The notes under the pieces were generated by a model. That model did no database searches. It was given only the letters and a program-made list of their open reading frames with translations, and was not told where the DNA came from. Positions 1-7,555 of a stretch of DNA of 41,572 nt are shown here, one piece after another (within the stretch, counting starts at the first letter, position 1; each line of letters begins with the position of its first letter). The stretch is from Nocardioides sp. (GTDB lineage Bacteria; Actinomycetota; Actinomycetes; Propionibacteriales; Nocardioidaceae), in contig NZ_JAEMSS010000012.1 of NCBI RefSeq assembly GCF_016462705.1, forward strand, positions 1 through 41,572. The letters run 5' to 3'. A program made the position numbers and the translations under genes.

Positions 1-44
1 GAGGCGGACAGGACGGCGGCGACGACCGGGGGGAGGAGGCGCAT
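1..44 (-). CDS. N-terminus of an exported protein (partial, cut by window start)
   Basis: An ATG on the minus strand at 44 opens a frame that runs off the window edge. The visible residues (MRLLPPVVAAVLSA) form a short basic start followed by a hydrophobic stretch, as in a signal peptide or N-terminal anchor. It lies 29 bases downstream of the DUF1059 stop on the same strand, so it could be the next gene of that unit. Only 14 residues are visible, so no family can be assigned. Confidence 0.45.
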   Translation of the reverse strand, partial: MRLLPPVVAAVLSA

Positions 45-73
45 GGCCTCACCGTAACCCGGTCATCGCCCGC

Positions 74-250
74 TCATGCGGGGACGATGTTGGCCCCGAT
101 GGCTTCCAGCATCTCCGGCGTCACGTCGGTGACACCGTGGTCCTCGCGGGCGTGCCGGGTGACCTGCTCGAGGATCGCGTCGCGGCTTTCGTCCTCGAAC
201 CTGGCCGAACAGCCCGGAACGGCGTCGCCGCACGAGAGCTTGAACTTCAT
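74..250 (-). CDS. DUF1059 family small protein (58 aa)
   Basis: The 58-residue product begins MKFKLSCGDAVPGCSARF and contains two cysteines near the N-terminus, a TRHAREDHG segment and a C-terminal TPEMLEAIGANIVPA helix. This matches the small DUF1059 family (Cys-containing N-terminus, H-A-x-x-x-H-G centre), whose biochemical role is unknown. Its ATG (250-248) overlaps the TGA of the upstream kinase-like gene (249-247) as ATGA, so the two are probably translationally coupled and may work together. Length is normal for the family. The family call is fairly sure; function is unassigned. Confidence 0.8.
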   Translation of the reverse strand: MKFKLSCGDAVPGCSARFEDESRDAILEQVTRHAREDHGVTDVTPEMLEAIGANIVPA

Positions 251-1152
251 CTGTCTCCTCCTTCGTCAGGGTCCTGGAGCCCCGGTGGCTCCGGACCGGC
301 CGCCGGCTCGCGGGGCAGCCGTGCGAACAGCACGGTGTCCTGGTCGTCGCCCTCGGCCCCGAGGAACCCGCCGTGCGCGACGACGAGGGCCCGCGCCAGG
401 TAGAGCCCGTCGGTCACGCCGGTGGTGTCGTCGTTGGCGTCGAACGGGTCGAACAGCGCCCGCAGGATGATCGGGCTGATGGGGCTGCCCTCGCGGACGA
501 CCCTGATCTCGTGCCACGAACCGGCCCCGACGACGTCGATGGCCACGTGGTCCGGTGCCGGGTCGCGATGGGCGGTCGACCACAGGTCGCGGAGCACCCG
601 GCCGAGCAGCGCGGGGTCGGCGTGCACGCTGAGGTGGGCGCCCTCACGTACCGCGGGACTGCCGGGAAGCGCCTGGCACAGATCGGCGACGGCCACCGGC
701 TCGAGAGCGACCTGCATCAGGCCCAGGGAGGACGACGCGGCGAGCTCCACGTCGACGATGTGCTCGGACAGCCGGGCCAGGGCACCGAGCAGCCGGTCGA
801 GGGAGTCCGCGGCTCTCTCCTCGGACAGGCCACCCTCCGCGAGCGACTCGGCCCACCCGCGGGCGACGGCCATCGGGGTGCGCAGCTCGTGCGCGAGCGC
901 GGCCATGAACCGGTCCCGCTGGCGGGCCGCGTCCGGGTCGGGCTGGTTCGTGATCGCGCCCGAGCCGGCGACCACGAAGTCACCGACCCACCGGTGCAGC
1001 AGGGAGGGGAGGACGTCCCACTCCTGGGCGACGTCGTCGACGGCTCGGCCGCCGAGCACGGCGAGGACCATCGAGACGCGCGGGTCGAGCCGGCCAGACG
1101 TGGGGTCGCCGGGCAGCAGGTGCGGCCGCACGAGCCTCGGCGCCTCGGTCAT
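247..1152 (-). CDS. HTH plus histidine-kinase-like protein with degenerate ATP-binding boxes
   Basis: The 301-residue protein has an N-terminal segment (about 26-62) resembling the helix-turn-helix of transposase-type regulators (VDDVAQEWDVLPSLLHRW), then a HisKA dimerisation helix with a canonical H-box HELRTP (His88), then a HATPase-like C-terminus (about 170-280). The H-box is intact, but the N-box is poor: the usual catalytic Asn region reads LGRVLRDLWSTAHRD with no Asn. The G1 box DxGxG reads VREGSPIS, and the G2 region keeps only GLYLAR and AHGG. No transmembrane segment is present, so it is cytosolic. The start at 1152 is preceded by GAGGAAGAG. No response regulator lies next to it. 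Phosphotransfer, phosphatase or pure DNA-binding roles are all open. Confidence 0.7.
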   Translation of the reverse strand: MTEAPRLVRPHLLPGDPTSGRLDPRVSMVLAVLGGRAVDDVAQEWDVLPSLLHRWVGDFVVAGSGAITNQPDPDAARQRDRFMAALAHELRTPMAVARGWAESLAEGGLSEERAADSLDRLLGALARLSEHIVDVELAASSSLGLMQVALEPVAVADLCQALPGSPAVREGAHLSVHADPALLGRVLRDLWSTAHRDPAPDHVAIDVVGAGSWHEIRVVREGSPISPIILRALFDPFDANDDTTGVTDGLYLARALVVAHGGFLGAEGDDQDTVLFARLPREPAAGPEPPGLQDPDEGGDR

Positions 1153-1397
1153 CGCTCTTCCTCGGACTGGGTGGGCGTTCTCTGTGGTCTGTGGAAGGTC
1201 CCCGTGCCCGCAGCACCCGAGAAGGTGCGAGCCGGGTGACACGGTACGCGCGCCCACCTCGGCGTGTGGGCGCCTGCGGGCGGGAGCCGCGAGGCGTCTA
1301 GACCTGCGGACCGAATCGCGCCCGATCAGGTGCGAACGCCGGCCGCCGGCGAGAACATCGACGCCTCGGGCACAGCACACCCTGGGGAGGGAGTCTC

Positions 1398-2399
1398 ATG
1401 CTCGCGAGGTCCTTGCGCCGGCGCGCCCGGCTGGTCGTGGCCGCCACCGTCACGGCGCTGTCCGTCTCGCTCGCGCCCGTCCTGGCGACGGGCCCGGCGC
1501 ACGCCGACGGGCTGCTTCCCTACGTGCCCTGGTCGTCGTACCTGGTCGGCTGGACCGACGAGTACGTCCCCAGCAGCGAGAACGACTGCGTCGCCGGCCG
1601 GGACAGCTGCCTGAAGGCCACGCTGCGCGAGATGAGCCGGATCGCCGACTCCACCGCGAACGCCTGCGGCCACGATGCGGTGTTCGCCCGCGCCTACCTG
1701 CGGATGACCCAGCTCTACGGCCACACCCGCGAGATCCCCGGCTACTACGAGGACGTCCGGGCGGTGAACCACCTCGACGCCGTGTTCGCGAAGTACTACT
1801 TCGACGCCTACCACGGGTGGAAGAGCGGCAACCGCTCGACGGTGCCGCAGTCGTGGCTGATCGCCCTCGACGCGGCCAGGGACAAGAGGGTCACCGGCGC
1901 GGGCGACCTGTTGCTGGGGATGAACGCCCACATCAACCGCGATCTCGCGTTCGTGCTGGCCGGGACCGGTCTGGTCTCCCCGGAGGGCTCGTCGTACAAG
2001 CGGGACTACGACGCCGTGGAGCAGTGGCTCTACGACGCCACCGCGCCGTTGATGGCGGAGTTCGCCGCCAGGTTCGACCCCACCATCGACGACACGAGCG
2101 ACCCGCTCGGGCTGGGCAACTGGACGCTGTTCCAGATGGTGTCGGCGTGGAGGGAGAACGCCTGGCGCAACGCCGAGCTGCTCGTGTCGGCGCCGACCCC
2201 GGCGGCCCGGGCGGTCGTGGCGGCCACGATCGAGGCCGAGGCGAACGCCGCCGCGCAGAGCCTGCTCCTGCTGCAGTCCTACACGCCGCCGTTCACCACG
2301 ACCGTGTCCCGCGACCTCTACTGCGCGGCCCACAAGGGCGACGCCCCGCCGGTGGCCTACGAGTTCGGGTACGCCGACGCGTGGGGGTACGCCTACTGA
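1398..2399 (+). CDS. Secreted DUF5995 family protein
   Basis: The 333-residue protein starts with a basic then hydrophobic signal peptide ending in a probable AHA cleavage site near residue 36, so it is exported. The mature part is helical, with the family-like block MNAHINRDLAF around residues 175-185, WR-rich helices, and a few cysteines (ENDCVAGRDSC, NACGHD, DLYCAA) that could form disulfides outside the cell. These features fit DUF5995, which has no established activity. The ATG at 1398 follows GGGAGGGAG at good spacing. The gene is divergent from the kinase-like gene; the 245 bases between them show no feature I can name beyond this ribosome binding site. It ends 11 bases before palindrome copy A. 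Confidence 0.75.
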   Translation: MLARSLRRRARLVVAATVTALSVSLAPVLATGPAHADGLLPYVPWSSYLVGWTDEYVPSSENDCVAGRDSCLKATLREMSRIADSTANACGHDAVFARAYLRMTQLYGHTREIPGYYEDVRAVNHLDAVFAKYYFDAYHGWKSGNRSTVPQSWLIALDAARDKRVTGAGDLLLGMNAHINRDLAFVLAGTGLVSPEGSSYKRDYDAVEQWLYDATAPLMAEFAARFDPTIDDTSDPLGLGNWTLFQMVSAWRENAWRNAELLVSAPTPAARAVVAATIEAEANAAAQSLLLLQSYTPPFTTTVSRDLYCAAHKGDAPPVAYEFGYADAWGYAY

Positions 2400-2409
2400 C
2401 CGGGCGCCG

Positions 2410-2455
2410 GACGTCATCAGGATCGTGAGTCCAGAGCCACGATCTTGATGACGCT
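2410..2455. repeat. 46-bp palindrome, copy A (downstream of the endonuclease-like gene)
   Basis: Imperfect inverted repeat with 22-base arms around a 2-base centre (17 of 22 positions pair, plus a G-T pair). The left half begins GACGTCATCAGGATCGTG. It shares 25 of 26 bases in the left half, and about 40 of 46 overall, with copy B at 3492-3537. It lies between the convergent ends of the DUF5995 gene and the endonuclease-like gene, so it may also act as a bidirectional terminator, although there is no T-run. Confidence 0.8.
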
Positions 2456-2463
2456 CCGGAGGC

Positions 2464-3399
2464 TCAGGCCGCGGCTGTCCAGCCGTTCGCCCGCAACGCC
2501 TCCTCGACCTGCTCGAAGAAGTCGTCTGGCTGAAGACGTAGCCCGAGGAGCGGGAGACGGAGCACGGTGTCCCCGGCGATGGCCAAGGAGTTCTGACGGA
2601 GCGCATCGGCCACGACGTTGTCGACCCACGCGTGGTGGATGCCGTCGATCTCGACGACGAGCCGCCACTCCGGCCAGTAGAGGTCCAGGTAGTAGCGGCA
2701 ACGGCTGTCCTTCCGCACCGCCTGGCGCGTAGGCGGCGGCAGGCCACGACGTCTCAGCTGCCGAGCGACGTCGATCTCGCCGAGCGACCGGGCGCCGTCC
2801 AGGAGCTCGCCCACCACCTCTTGCACGAGCAGACGTCTCGCGTGCCGCTTCACGGTCAACGCCTCGGCACCGATCTCCTCCGCGGTGGCCATCCCCTGCT
2901 GCACCGTCAGGGTCAGGAGGTAGATCGCCTGCCTGTCCGAGACGGCCCAGAGCGCGCCGCGGACGGCCGCCGGTGCCGGTCGGGCACGGGGGACGCCGGA
3001 CGGTGCCCGATCGTCCGGGTCCCAGCGTCGCGTCTGGCGGACGTCGTAGCGCGGAGTCCGCCTGGCCTGCGCGCCACGGGGCACGGAGACGCGGAGCCGA
3101 TCGACCGTGTAGCGCTCGAGCCCACCCGCGACGAGTGCTGCGGCGCCGTCGAGCTTGGCACGAGGTCCGCCCTGGAACACAGCCGCCCACTGGTGCTGGG
3201 TGTCCGTGACCGGCCCGTTGTGGAGGCACACGGACTGGTCGCCGAGCCGCTGCCACCGCTTGGCCTTGAGCTGAGCGGCCACCTGCCATCGGATGAGGCC
3301 CGCTGCGTAGAGCTGCCGCAGGGAGACCACGTCCGACTGGGCGGCGGCCAGGTCCCTGACGACCGCCCACGGGTCGGGCTCGTGGCTGTCCTTGTCCAT
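2464..3399 (-). CDS. Endonuclease-like protein: AbiEi-type wHTH plus DUF559 (Vsr-fold) domain
   Basis: The 311-residue protein has an N-terminal winged-helix-like region (about 22-62, VVSLRQLYAAGLIRWQVAAQ then a Trp/Arg-rich wing) of the kind found in AbiEi-type antitoxins. A C-terminal DUF559 domain (about 233-303) carries YYLDLYWPEWRLVVEIDG followed by IHH. Asp239, Glu250, Asp252 and His255/256 sit where Vsr-like restriction-fold nucleases hold metal and catalytic residues. Such proteins are common in actinobacteria, but their role is not established. I chose ATG 3399 because a GATGCT -10-like box lies exactly six bases upstream (3406-3411); an earlier start near 3438 is possible. No partner toxin is adjacent. 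The gene is bracketed by the two related palindromes. Confidence 0.7.
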   Translation of the reverse strand: MDKDSHEPDPWAVVRDLAAAQSDVVSLRQLYAAGLIRWQVAAQLKAKRWQRLGDQSVCLHNGPVTDTQHQWAAVFQGGPRAKLDGAAALVAGGLERYTVDRLRVSVPRGAQARRTPRYDVRQTRRWDPDDRAPSGVPRARPAPAAVRGALWAVSDRQAIYLLTLTVQQGMATAEEIGAEALTVKRHARRLLVQEVVGELLDGARSLGEIDVARQLRRRGLPPPTRQAVRKDSRCRYYLDLYWPEWRLVVEIDGIHHAWVDNVVADALRQNSLAIAGDTVLRLPLLGLRLQPDDFFEQVEEALRANGWTAAA

Positions 3400-3491
3400 G
3401 ACGCCAGCATCCGCGGGACACACGTGGTGTGGACCCATTCAGTGACGAGCTGTGGACGAGGACGCCGCCCCGGCCATCTGTGGATCACCGG

Positions 3492-3537
3492 GACGTCATC
3501 AGGATCGTGGGTCCAGACCCTCGATCCTGATGACGTC
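3492..3537. repeat. 46-bp palindrome, copy B (upstream of the endonuclease-like gene)
   Basis: Inverted repeat with 22-base arms (3492-3513 and 3516-3537), one mismatch and a 2-base centre. The arm starts GACGTCATCAGGATCG. It is a direct-orientation near copy of the palindrome at 2410-2455. It lies 13 bases beyond the panB stop codon, so it could terminate panB transcription. Sequence identity between the copies goes beyond what two independent terminators would need. Confidence 0.85.
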
Positions 3538-3550
3538 AGGAACCGGGTGC

Positions 3551-4414
3551 CTAGAACGTGTGCTCGGGCCCGGGGAAGGTGCCGGCCTTGACGTCGTCGG
3601 CGTAGGTGCGGGCGGCCTCGAGGAGCACGCCGTGCACGTCGGCGTACTGCTTCACGAACTTCGCCATCCGTCCGGTCCGGAGACCGAAGGCGTCCTGCCA
3701 GACCAGCACCTGGCCGTCGGTCTCGTTGCCGGCGCCGATGCCGATCGTCGGGATCCGGAGCTTGCGGGTGATCTCGCCGGCGACGTCGCCGGGCACCATC
3801 TCCATGACGACCGCGAACGCCCCGGCGTCCTGGACCGCCTCGGCGTCGGCGAGCACGCGCGCCGAGGTCTCGCCTCGCCCCTGGACCCGGTAGCCGCCGA
3901 GAGCATGCTCGCTCTGGGGCGTGAAGCCGATGTGTGCCATGACGGGGATCCCGCCCCGGGTCAGGTGCTCGATCTGCCGCACCATCTCGACGCCGCCCTC
4001 GAGCTTGACGGCGTGCGCGCCGCCCTCCTTCATGAACCGGACGGCGGTGAGGTAGGCCTGCTCGGGGCTGGCCTGGTAGCTGCCGAACGGAAGGTCGCCG
4101 ACGACGAGTGCGCGCTTCGTGGCCCGGCTGACCGCGCGGGTGAGCGGGAGGAGCTCGTCGACGGTGACGGGCAGCGACGTCTCGTTGCCGTAGACGTTGT
4201 TGGAGGCGCTGTCGCCGACCAGCAGCACGTCGATGCCGGCCTCGTCGAAGGTCTGCGCGGCGTACTGCTCGTACGCCGTCAGCATGGTGATCCGCTCCCC
4301 GCGCTCCTTCATCTCGCGCAGGTGGTGCGTCCGCACCTTCGCCGTGCCGGACTTCTGGGCGGGGGCGGCGGCCGGGCCGCTGCCGTAGGGCGCGGTCTCC
4401 TCGGGACTGCTCAT
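3551..4414 (-). CDS. panB: 3-methyl-2-oxobutanoate hydroxymethyltransferase
   Basis: The 287-residue protein is PanB, which transfers a hydroxymethyl group from 5,10-methylene-tetrahydrofolate to alpha-ketoisovalerate to give ketopantoate, the first committed step of pantothenate and CoA synthesis in the cytosol. Recognisable family blocks are [33 protein letters not shown] (metal-binding Asp), [29 protein letters not shown] and the C-terminal [17 protein letters not shown]. The first 25 residues, rich in Pro and Ala, are an extension typical of actinobacterial homologues. The ATG at 4414 is preceded by GGAG about 11 bases upstream. The neighbours are not pantothenate genes, so it seems to be expressed alone. 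The 102 bases upstream (4415-4516) show no clear site. Confidence 0.96.
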   Translation of the reverse strand: MSSPEETAPYGSGPAAAPAQKSGTAKVRTHHLREMKERGERITMLTAYEQYAAQTFDEAGIDVLLVGDSASNNVYGNETSLPVTVDELLPLTRAVSRATKRALVVGDLPFGSYQASPEQAYLTAVRFMKEGGAHAVKLEGGVEMVRQIEHLTRGGIPVMAHIGFTPQSEHALGGYRVQGRGETSARVLADAEAVQDAGAFAVVMEMVPGDVAGEITRKLRIPTIGIGAGNETDGQVLVWQDAFGLRTGRMAKFVKQYADVHGVLLEAARTYADDVKAGTFPGPEHTF

Positions 4415-4516
4415 CGTCGAGCTCCGTTCGTGCGTGGTCTCGCAGCTCCCTGGTGGAGTCCACGGACCGTCATCGAGGCTAACGACCTACGGGCCAGTAA
4501 CCCTCCGTGTCGTTGG

Positions 4517-5206
4517 TCACGCGAGATCCGGGTAGGTCGCGACGACTGCGAGGTGGTCGCTCGGCGTCGGCACGGTCACGACGTCGACCGGAGCCACCGG
4601 GCCGTGGATGTCGTCGATCTGGCGCCGCGGTCCGCGGGTGCCCGACGTGCGCTCCACCGAGTCCCAGGCCGACACCAGCCCGGGCATCCGGAAGCCGTGG
4701 AAGTTCGAGTCGCCGCACGCGTAGACGGGTCCCGGCAGCGCGCCGACGAGCGACGTCAGCGCCGCGGCCTCACGCCGGTGCCGGGCCGCGAGCCGGGGCC
4801 GGTCGGGGCGGTAGGCGTCGTCGTCGCCCTGGACCTGGGACGCGAGGTGGTAGACGACGAAGGACAGCTCGCGGCACGACACGACACTCGCCCGGCGGGG
4901 CGGCTCCAGACCCAGGAACCGGCCCGAGCGATCGGCCCGCCCCGGGCGGCTCAGCCACGCACCGCGCCGGGCCGGTTCCTCGAAGCGGCCGCGCCGGACA
5001 CCGACCGCACAGCCGCCGAGCCAGGGGGTGAACCAGGCGTAGTCCTCGAAGTCCCGGAGCCCGCGCCACCTGGAGGGGAACCAGCCGTGCCACTCCTGGA
5101 GGCCGACGAGGTCGGGGGAGTGGGCGAGCACGGCCGCCACGGCCTCGCGCGCCTCGTCCCTCGGCAGCGAGAACCGGACGTTCGCGGTCGCGACGACGAG
5201 CGGCAC
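4517..5206 (-). CDS. Endonuclease/exonuclease/phosphatase-fold protein
   Basis: The 229-residue protein shows the metal-dependent EEP fold: Asn9 (ATANVRF), the catalytic Glu38 in LVGLQEWH, the CGDSNFHG block with Asp166 and Asn168, and the C-terminal SDHLAVV with Asp217-His218. The substrate cannot be read from the sequence; family members hydrolyse phosphodiesters in DNA, RNA or lipids. There is no signal peptide, so it is probably cytosolic. The GTG start at 5206 directly abuts the stop codon of the VOC gene (5209-5207), so both are likely translated from one mRNA. The fold is secure; the role is unknown. Confidence 0.82.
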   Translation of the reverse strand: MPLVVATANVRFSLPRDEAREAVAAVLAHSPDLVGLQEWHGWFPSRWRGLRDFEDYAWFTPWLGGCAVGVRRGRFEEPARRGAWLSRPGRADRSGRFLGLEPPRRASVVSCRELSFVVYHLASQVQGDDDAYRPDRPRLAARHRREAAALTSLVGALPGPVYACGDSNFHGFRMPGLVSAWDSVERTSGTRGPRRQIDDIHGPVAPVDVVTVPTPSDHLAVVATYPDLA

Positions 5207-5722
5207 CTACGCGATTCTGCCCTCCGTCGACGCCGAGTCGGCGGCGGCCTCGAGCTCGGCGATGACGATCTTGCGCTGGCTGAGCATCGCCCGGGTGGCG
5301 GCCTGGGCGCGGGCGGGGTCAGGGTCAGGGTCGGACACCAGCTCGTAGAGGCGCTGCGGCACGATCTGCCACGAGAGACCGAACCGGTCCTTGAGCCAGC
5401 CGCACACCGACTCCTCCCCACCGTCGGCGGTCAGGCCTGACCAGTAGCGGTCGACCTCCGCCTGGTCGGCGCAGGTGACCGAGAACGAGATCGACTCGGT
5501 GAACGCCGCGTGCTCGGGCCCGCCGTTGATGCCGCGGAAGGTCAGCCCGTCGATGGTGAACTCGCCGGCCATGACGGCGCCGGGCTCGCCCGGTCCGGCG
5601 TCGGTGTAGCGGGTCAGGTGACCGATGGAGGAGTTGGGGAAGATCGCCGTGTAGAACTCCGCCGCCTCCTCGAGGTCGTCGTCGAACCACAGGCACGGGC
5701 TGATCGTGGTGCTGAGCGTCAT
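5207..5722 (-). CDS. VOC family protein (PhnB / 3-dmu-9_3-mt type)
   Basis: The 171-residue protein opens TISPCLWFDDDLEEAAEFYTAIFPNS, the signature of PhnB-like vicinal-oxygen-chelate proteins, and continues with GINGGPEHAAFTESISF and a DRYWSGLTADGG segment followed by GWLKDRFGLSWQIVP, all typical of the family. These proteins are small cytosolic dimers often of unknown activity. The C-terminus adds a charged helix. ATG 5722 starts the unit, and the EEP gene follows without any gap. The 133 bases upstream, shared with the divergent sigma factor gene, show no confident promoter. Confidence 0.88.
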   Translation of the reverse strand: MTLSTTISPCLWFDDDLEEAAEFYTAIFPNSSIGHLTRYTDAGPGEPGAVMAGEFTIDGLTFRGINGGPEHAAFTESISFSVTCADQAEVDRYWSGLTADGGEESVCGWLKDRFGLSWQIVPQRLYELVSDPDPDPARAQAATRAMLSQRKIVIAELEAAADSASTEGRIA

Positions 5723-5855
5723 GCGGGATGAGACCGCGCGCCGTCCCCGGACTCATCGGTCCGCCGCAGGTGCCCGGCATCCTGCCCGCCCGAGGTCGGC
5801 ACAACCATGCGCGGCGGCCGACGCGTTGACACCATGACGGCACCGGAGGGCGCGC

Positions 5856-6344
5856 ATGGACGAGAACGGCTTCACCGAGTGGGTCGCGGGCCACCAGCGC
5901 CAGCTGCTGCGCTCGGCGTACCTGCTCACCGGTGACCTGCACCGGGCCCAGGACCTGGTGCAGGAGGCGCTGGTCAAGGTGGCGCTGCGCTGGTCGCGGC
6001 TGCACGACGGCAACCCGACGGCCTACGCCCGCACCATCATCGTCCGCGACAACATCTCGTGGTGGCGCCGGCACCGGGACGTGCCGTCACCCGAACGGGC
6101 CGACGTCGCGTCGGCGTCGTCCGACCCGGAGACCGCCCTGGTCGTCCAGCGTTCGCTGGCCCGCCTCGCGCCCAGGCAGCGAGCGGTCCTCGTGCTGCGG
6201 CACTTCGACGACCTGACCGAGCGGGAGACCGCCGAGGTGCTCGGCGTCACCGTCGGCACCGTCAAGAGCACGAACGCCGCCGCCCTGGCGCGACTGCGCG
6301 AGGGAGCACCCGAGCTCCTGGACCTGATCGGAGAGTCCCGATGA
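5856..6344 (+). CDS. SigE-family RNA polymerase sigma-70 factor (ECF-like)
   Basis: The 162-residue protein has a region 2 (about 5-70: HQRQLLRSAYLLTGDLHRAQDLVQEALVKV, the region that binds core polymerase and the -10) and a region 4 (about 100-155: RSLARLAPRQRAVLVLRHFDDL then TAEVLGVTVGTVKS, the -35-binding HTH). It matches the actinobacterial SigE-family subgroup annotated from Streptomyces. The start codon follows GGAGGG. Its TGA overlaps the ATG of the next gene, whose product has a cytosolic N-terminus and one membrane segment. That arrangement resembles a sigma/membrane-regulator pair. I found no obvious autoregulated promoter upstream. Confidence 0.9.
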   Translation: MDENGFTEWVAGHQRQLLRSAYLLTGDLHRAQDLVQEALVKVALRWSRLHDGNPTAYARTIIVRDNISWWRRHRDVPSPERADVASASSDPETALVVQRSLARLAPRQRAVLVLRHFDDLTERETAEVLGVTVGTVKSTNAAALARLREGAPELLDLIGESR

Positions 6345-7546
6345 CCGACCTGCACACCCTCCTGGACCTGGTCACGGACGAGGTCGAGACCCCGGACCTG
6401 GCGCGCACGGCACTGGCGGCGGCTCGCCGTCGACGTACCCGACGCCGCGGCCTGGTCGCCGGTCTCGCCGCCGGGGTGGCGGTCGCGGGAGTCGTCGTGG
6501 TGCCGCAGCTGGTGGGTTCGGATCCCGACCCCGAGCGGCCCACGGAACAGCCGACCACGGGCCCGGCGCCCACGCCGTCGCCGGACGAGCCGGCGCCGGC
6601 ACTCCCGCCGATCCCGGCCGACGCGAGACACCCGGCGTGGGACCCGGCGACCGCGGCCCAGCTGCCGGACTACCCGATCGAGTCGCTGCCCACGGTCCTG
6701 GCGCTGGAGGGGTCGCGCTCAGCCCCCGGGGACCGGGCCGAGCCCCTCGCCCTGTCCCGCACGGAGAACGACGAGCTGCTCCTCCAGTACGGCGGCCGGG
6801 CCTGGTACGGCTTGCGGCGACCGACCGACGCAGGCGATCTCTGGGACTCGGCGCTGTCCCGCGACGGGACGCGCATCGCCGTCGCCGGCGAGGGCGGCCT
6901 GTACTGGTGCGACGCCGTCGAGGTCTGTCCCTCCTGGTCCCGGGTGGACGTGCCGCGGAAGGTTCTCGAGGCGGACTCGCGGATCACCTGGACCCAGGAC
7001 AGCAGCAAGGTCGTCGTCGCCGCCTTCCGGGGCGCCTACGAGGTGGACCTCGACACCGGCGAGCTCAGCGACCTGGGCTTCCTGGGAGGTGGCACGGCGT
7101 TCGACGTCGCCCCCGACGGCCACCTGGTGACGCGGCCCCCACTCTCGATCTCGGTGACCGAGTTCGAGGGCACGACCCCGGTGCAGGACGGCGCGCTGGC
7201 CCCCGAGCTGGGGAAGCGGACCTACCTCTCGGCCTTCGCGGACGCCGTCGCGGTGACCCGGGTGACCGACGACGGGGACGACGGGCTGGTCGTCCTGGAC
7301 CGGGGCGATCTCAGTGCCCGGGCCTTCCTCCCGATCGAGGGCGACGTCCGAGGCATGGTCAGGCGCGGCGAGCTCAGGCCGGTCCAGTGGCTGAACAAGG
7401 TCACGGTGCTCTTCTCGGTGCTCGACCCGGGCACCGACACCGTCCACCTGGTCACCTGGGACACGCACCTGCGCGGCAACCTGGGTCACGTGGCCTCCTA
7501 CCCGGCTTCCTACGACGTGAGCCTGAGGGACCTCTACCCCGCCTAG
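6341..7546 (+). CDS. Membrane-anchored protein coupled to the sigma factor, beta-propeller-like exterior
   Basis: The 401-residue protein has a short cytosolic N-terminus (1-36, ending in an Arg-rich stretch), one transmembrane segment (about 37-58), a Pro/Thr/Glu-rich linker (about 60-95) and a large exterior domain. The exterior has repeated short motifs such as SALSRDGTRIAVAGEGGLYW and ITWTQDSSKVVVA, as in WD40/TolB-like propellers. No anti-sigma zinc motif (HxxxCxxC) is visible, so a role as anti-sigma factor rests only on position: its ATG overlaps the sigma stop as ATGA. The stop codon TAG (7544-7546) also forms part of the -10 box of nadE. Function is unassigned. Confidence 0.75.
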   Translation: MTDLHTLLDLVTDEVETPDLARTALAAARRRRTRRRGLVAGLAAGVAVAGVVVVPQLVGSDPDPERPTEQPTTGPAPTPSPDEPAPALPPIPADARHPAWDPATAAQLPDYPIESLPTVLALEGSRSAPGDRAEPLALSRTENDELLLQYGGRAWYGLRRPTDAGDLWDSALSRDGTRIAVAGEGGLYWCDAVEVCPSWSRVDVPRKVLEADSRITWTQDSSKVVVAAFRGAYEVDLDTGELSDLGFLGGGTAFDVAPDGHLVTRPPLSISVTEFEGTTPVQDGALAPELGKRTYLSAFADAVAVTRVTDDGDDGLVVLDRGDLSARAFLPIEGDVRGMVRRGELRPVQWLNKVTVLFSVLDPGTDTVHLVTWDTHLRGNLGHVASYPASYDVSLRDLYPA

Positions 7547-7549
7547 ACT
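7544..7549 (+). promoter_or_regulatory. Leaderless-type -10 box of nadE, overlapping the previous stop codon
   Basis: TAGACT lies exactly six bases before the nadE GTG at 7556. The TANNNT hexamer at this spacing is the usual -10 of actinobacterial leaderless mRNAs, in which transcription starts at the start codon. The first three bases are the stop codon of the preceding gene. No Shine-Dalgarno sequence is present. Confidence 0.6.
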
Positions 7550-7555
7550 CGCAGC

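Noticed and set aside
1153..1397. Riboswitch or small RNA in the divergent gap before the DUF5995 gene
   Set aside because: I saw no conserved RNA motif or convincing hairpin, only a ribosome binding site near 1385-1393.
2464..3399. Toxin-antitoxin operon based on the AbiEi-like N-terminus
   Set aside because: No partner gene (AbiEii-type nucleotidyltransferase) lies on either side; the gene stands alone between the palindromes.
5826..5831. TTGACA as a -35 box for the sigma factor gene
   Set aside because: There is no -10-like hexamer at 16-18 bases downstream, and the gene starts only 25 bases later.
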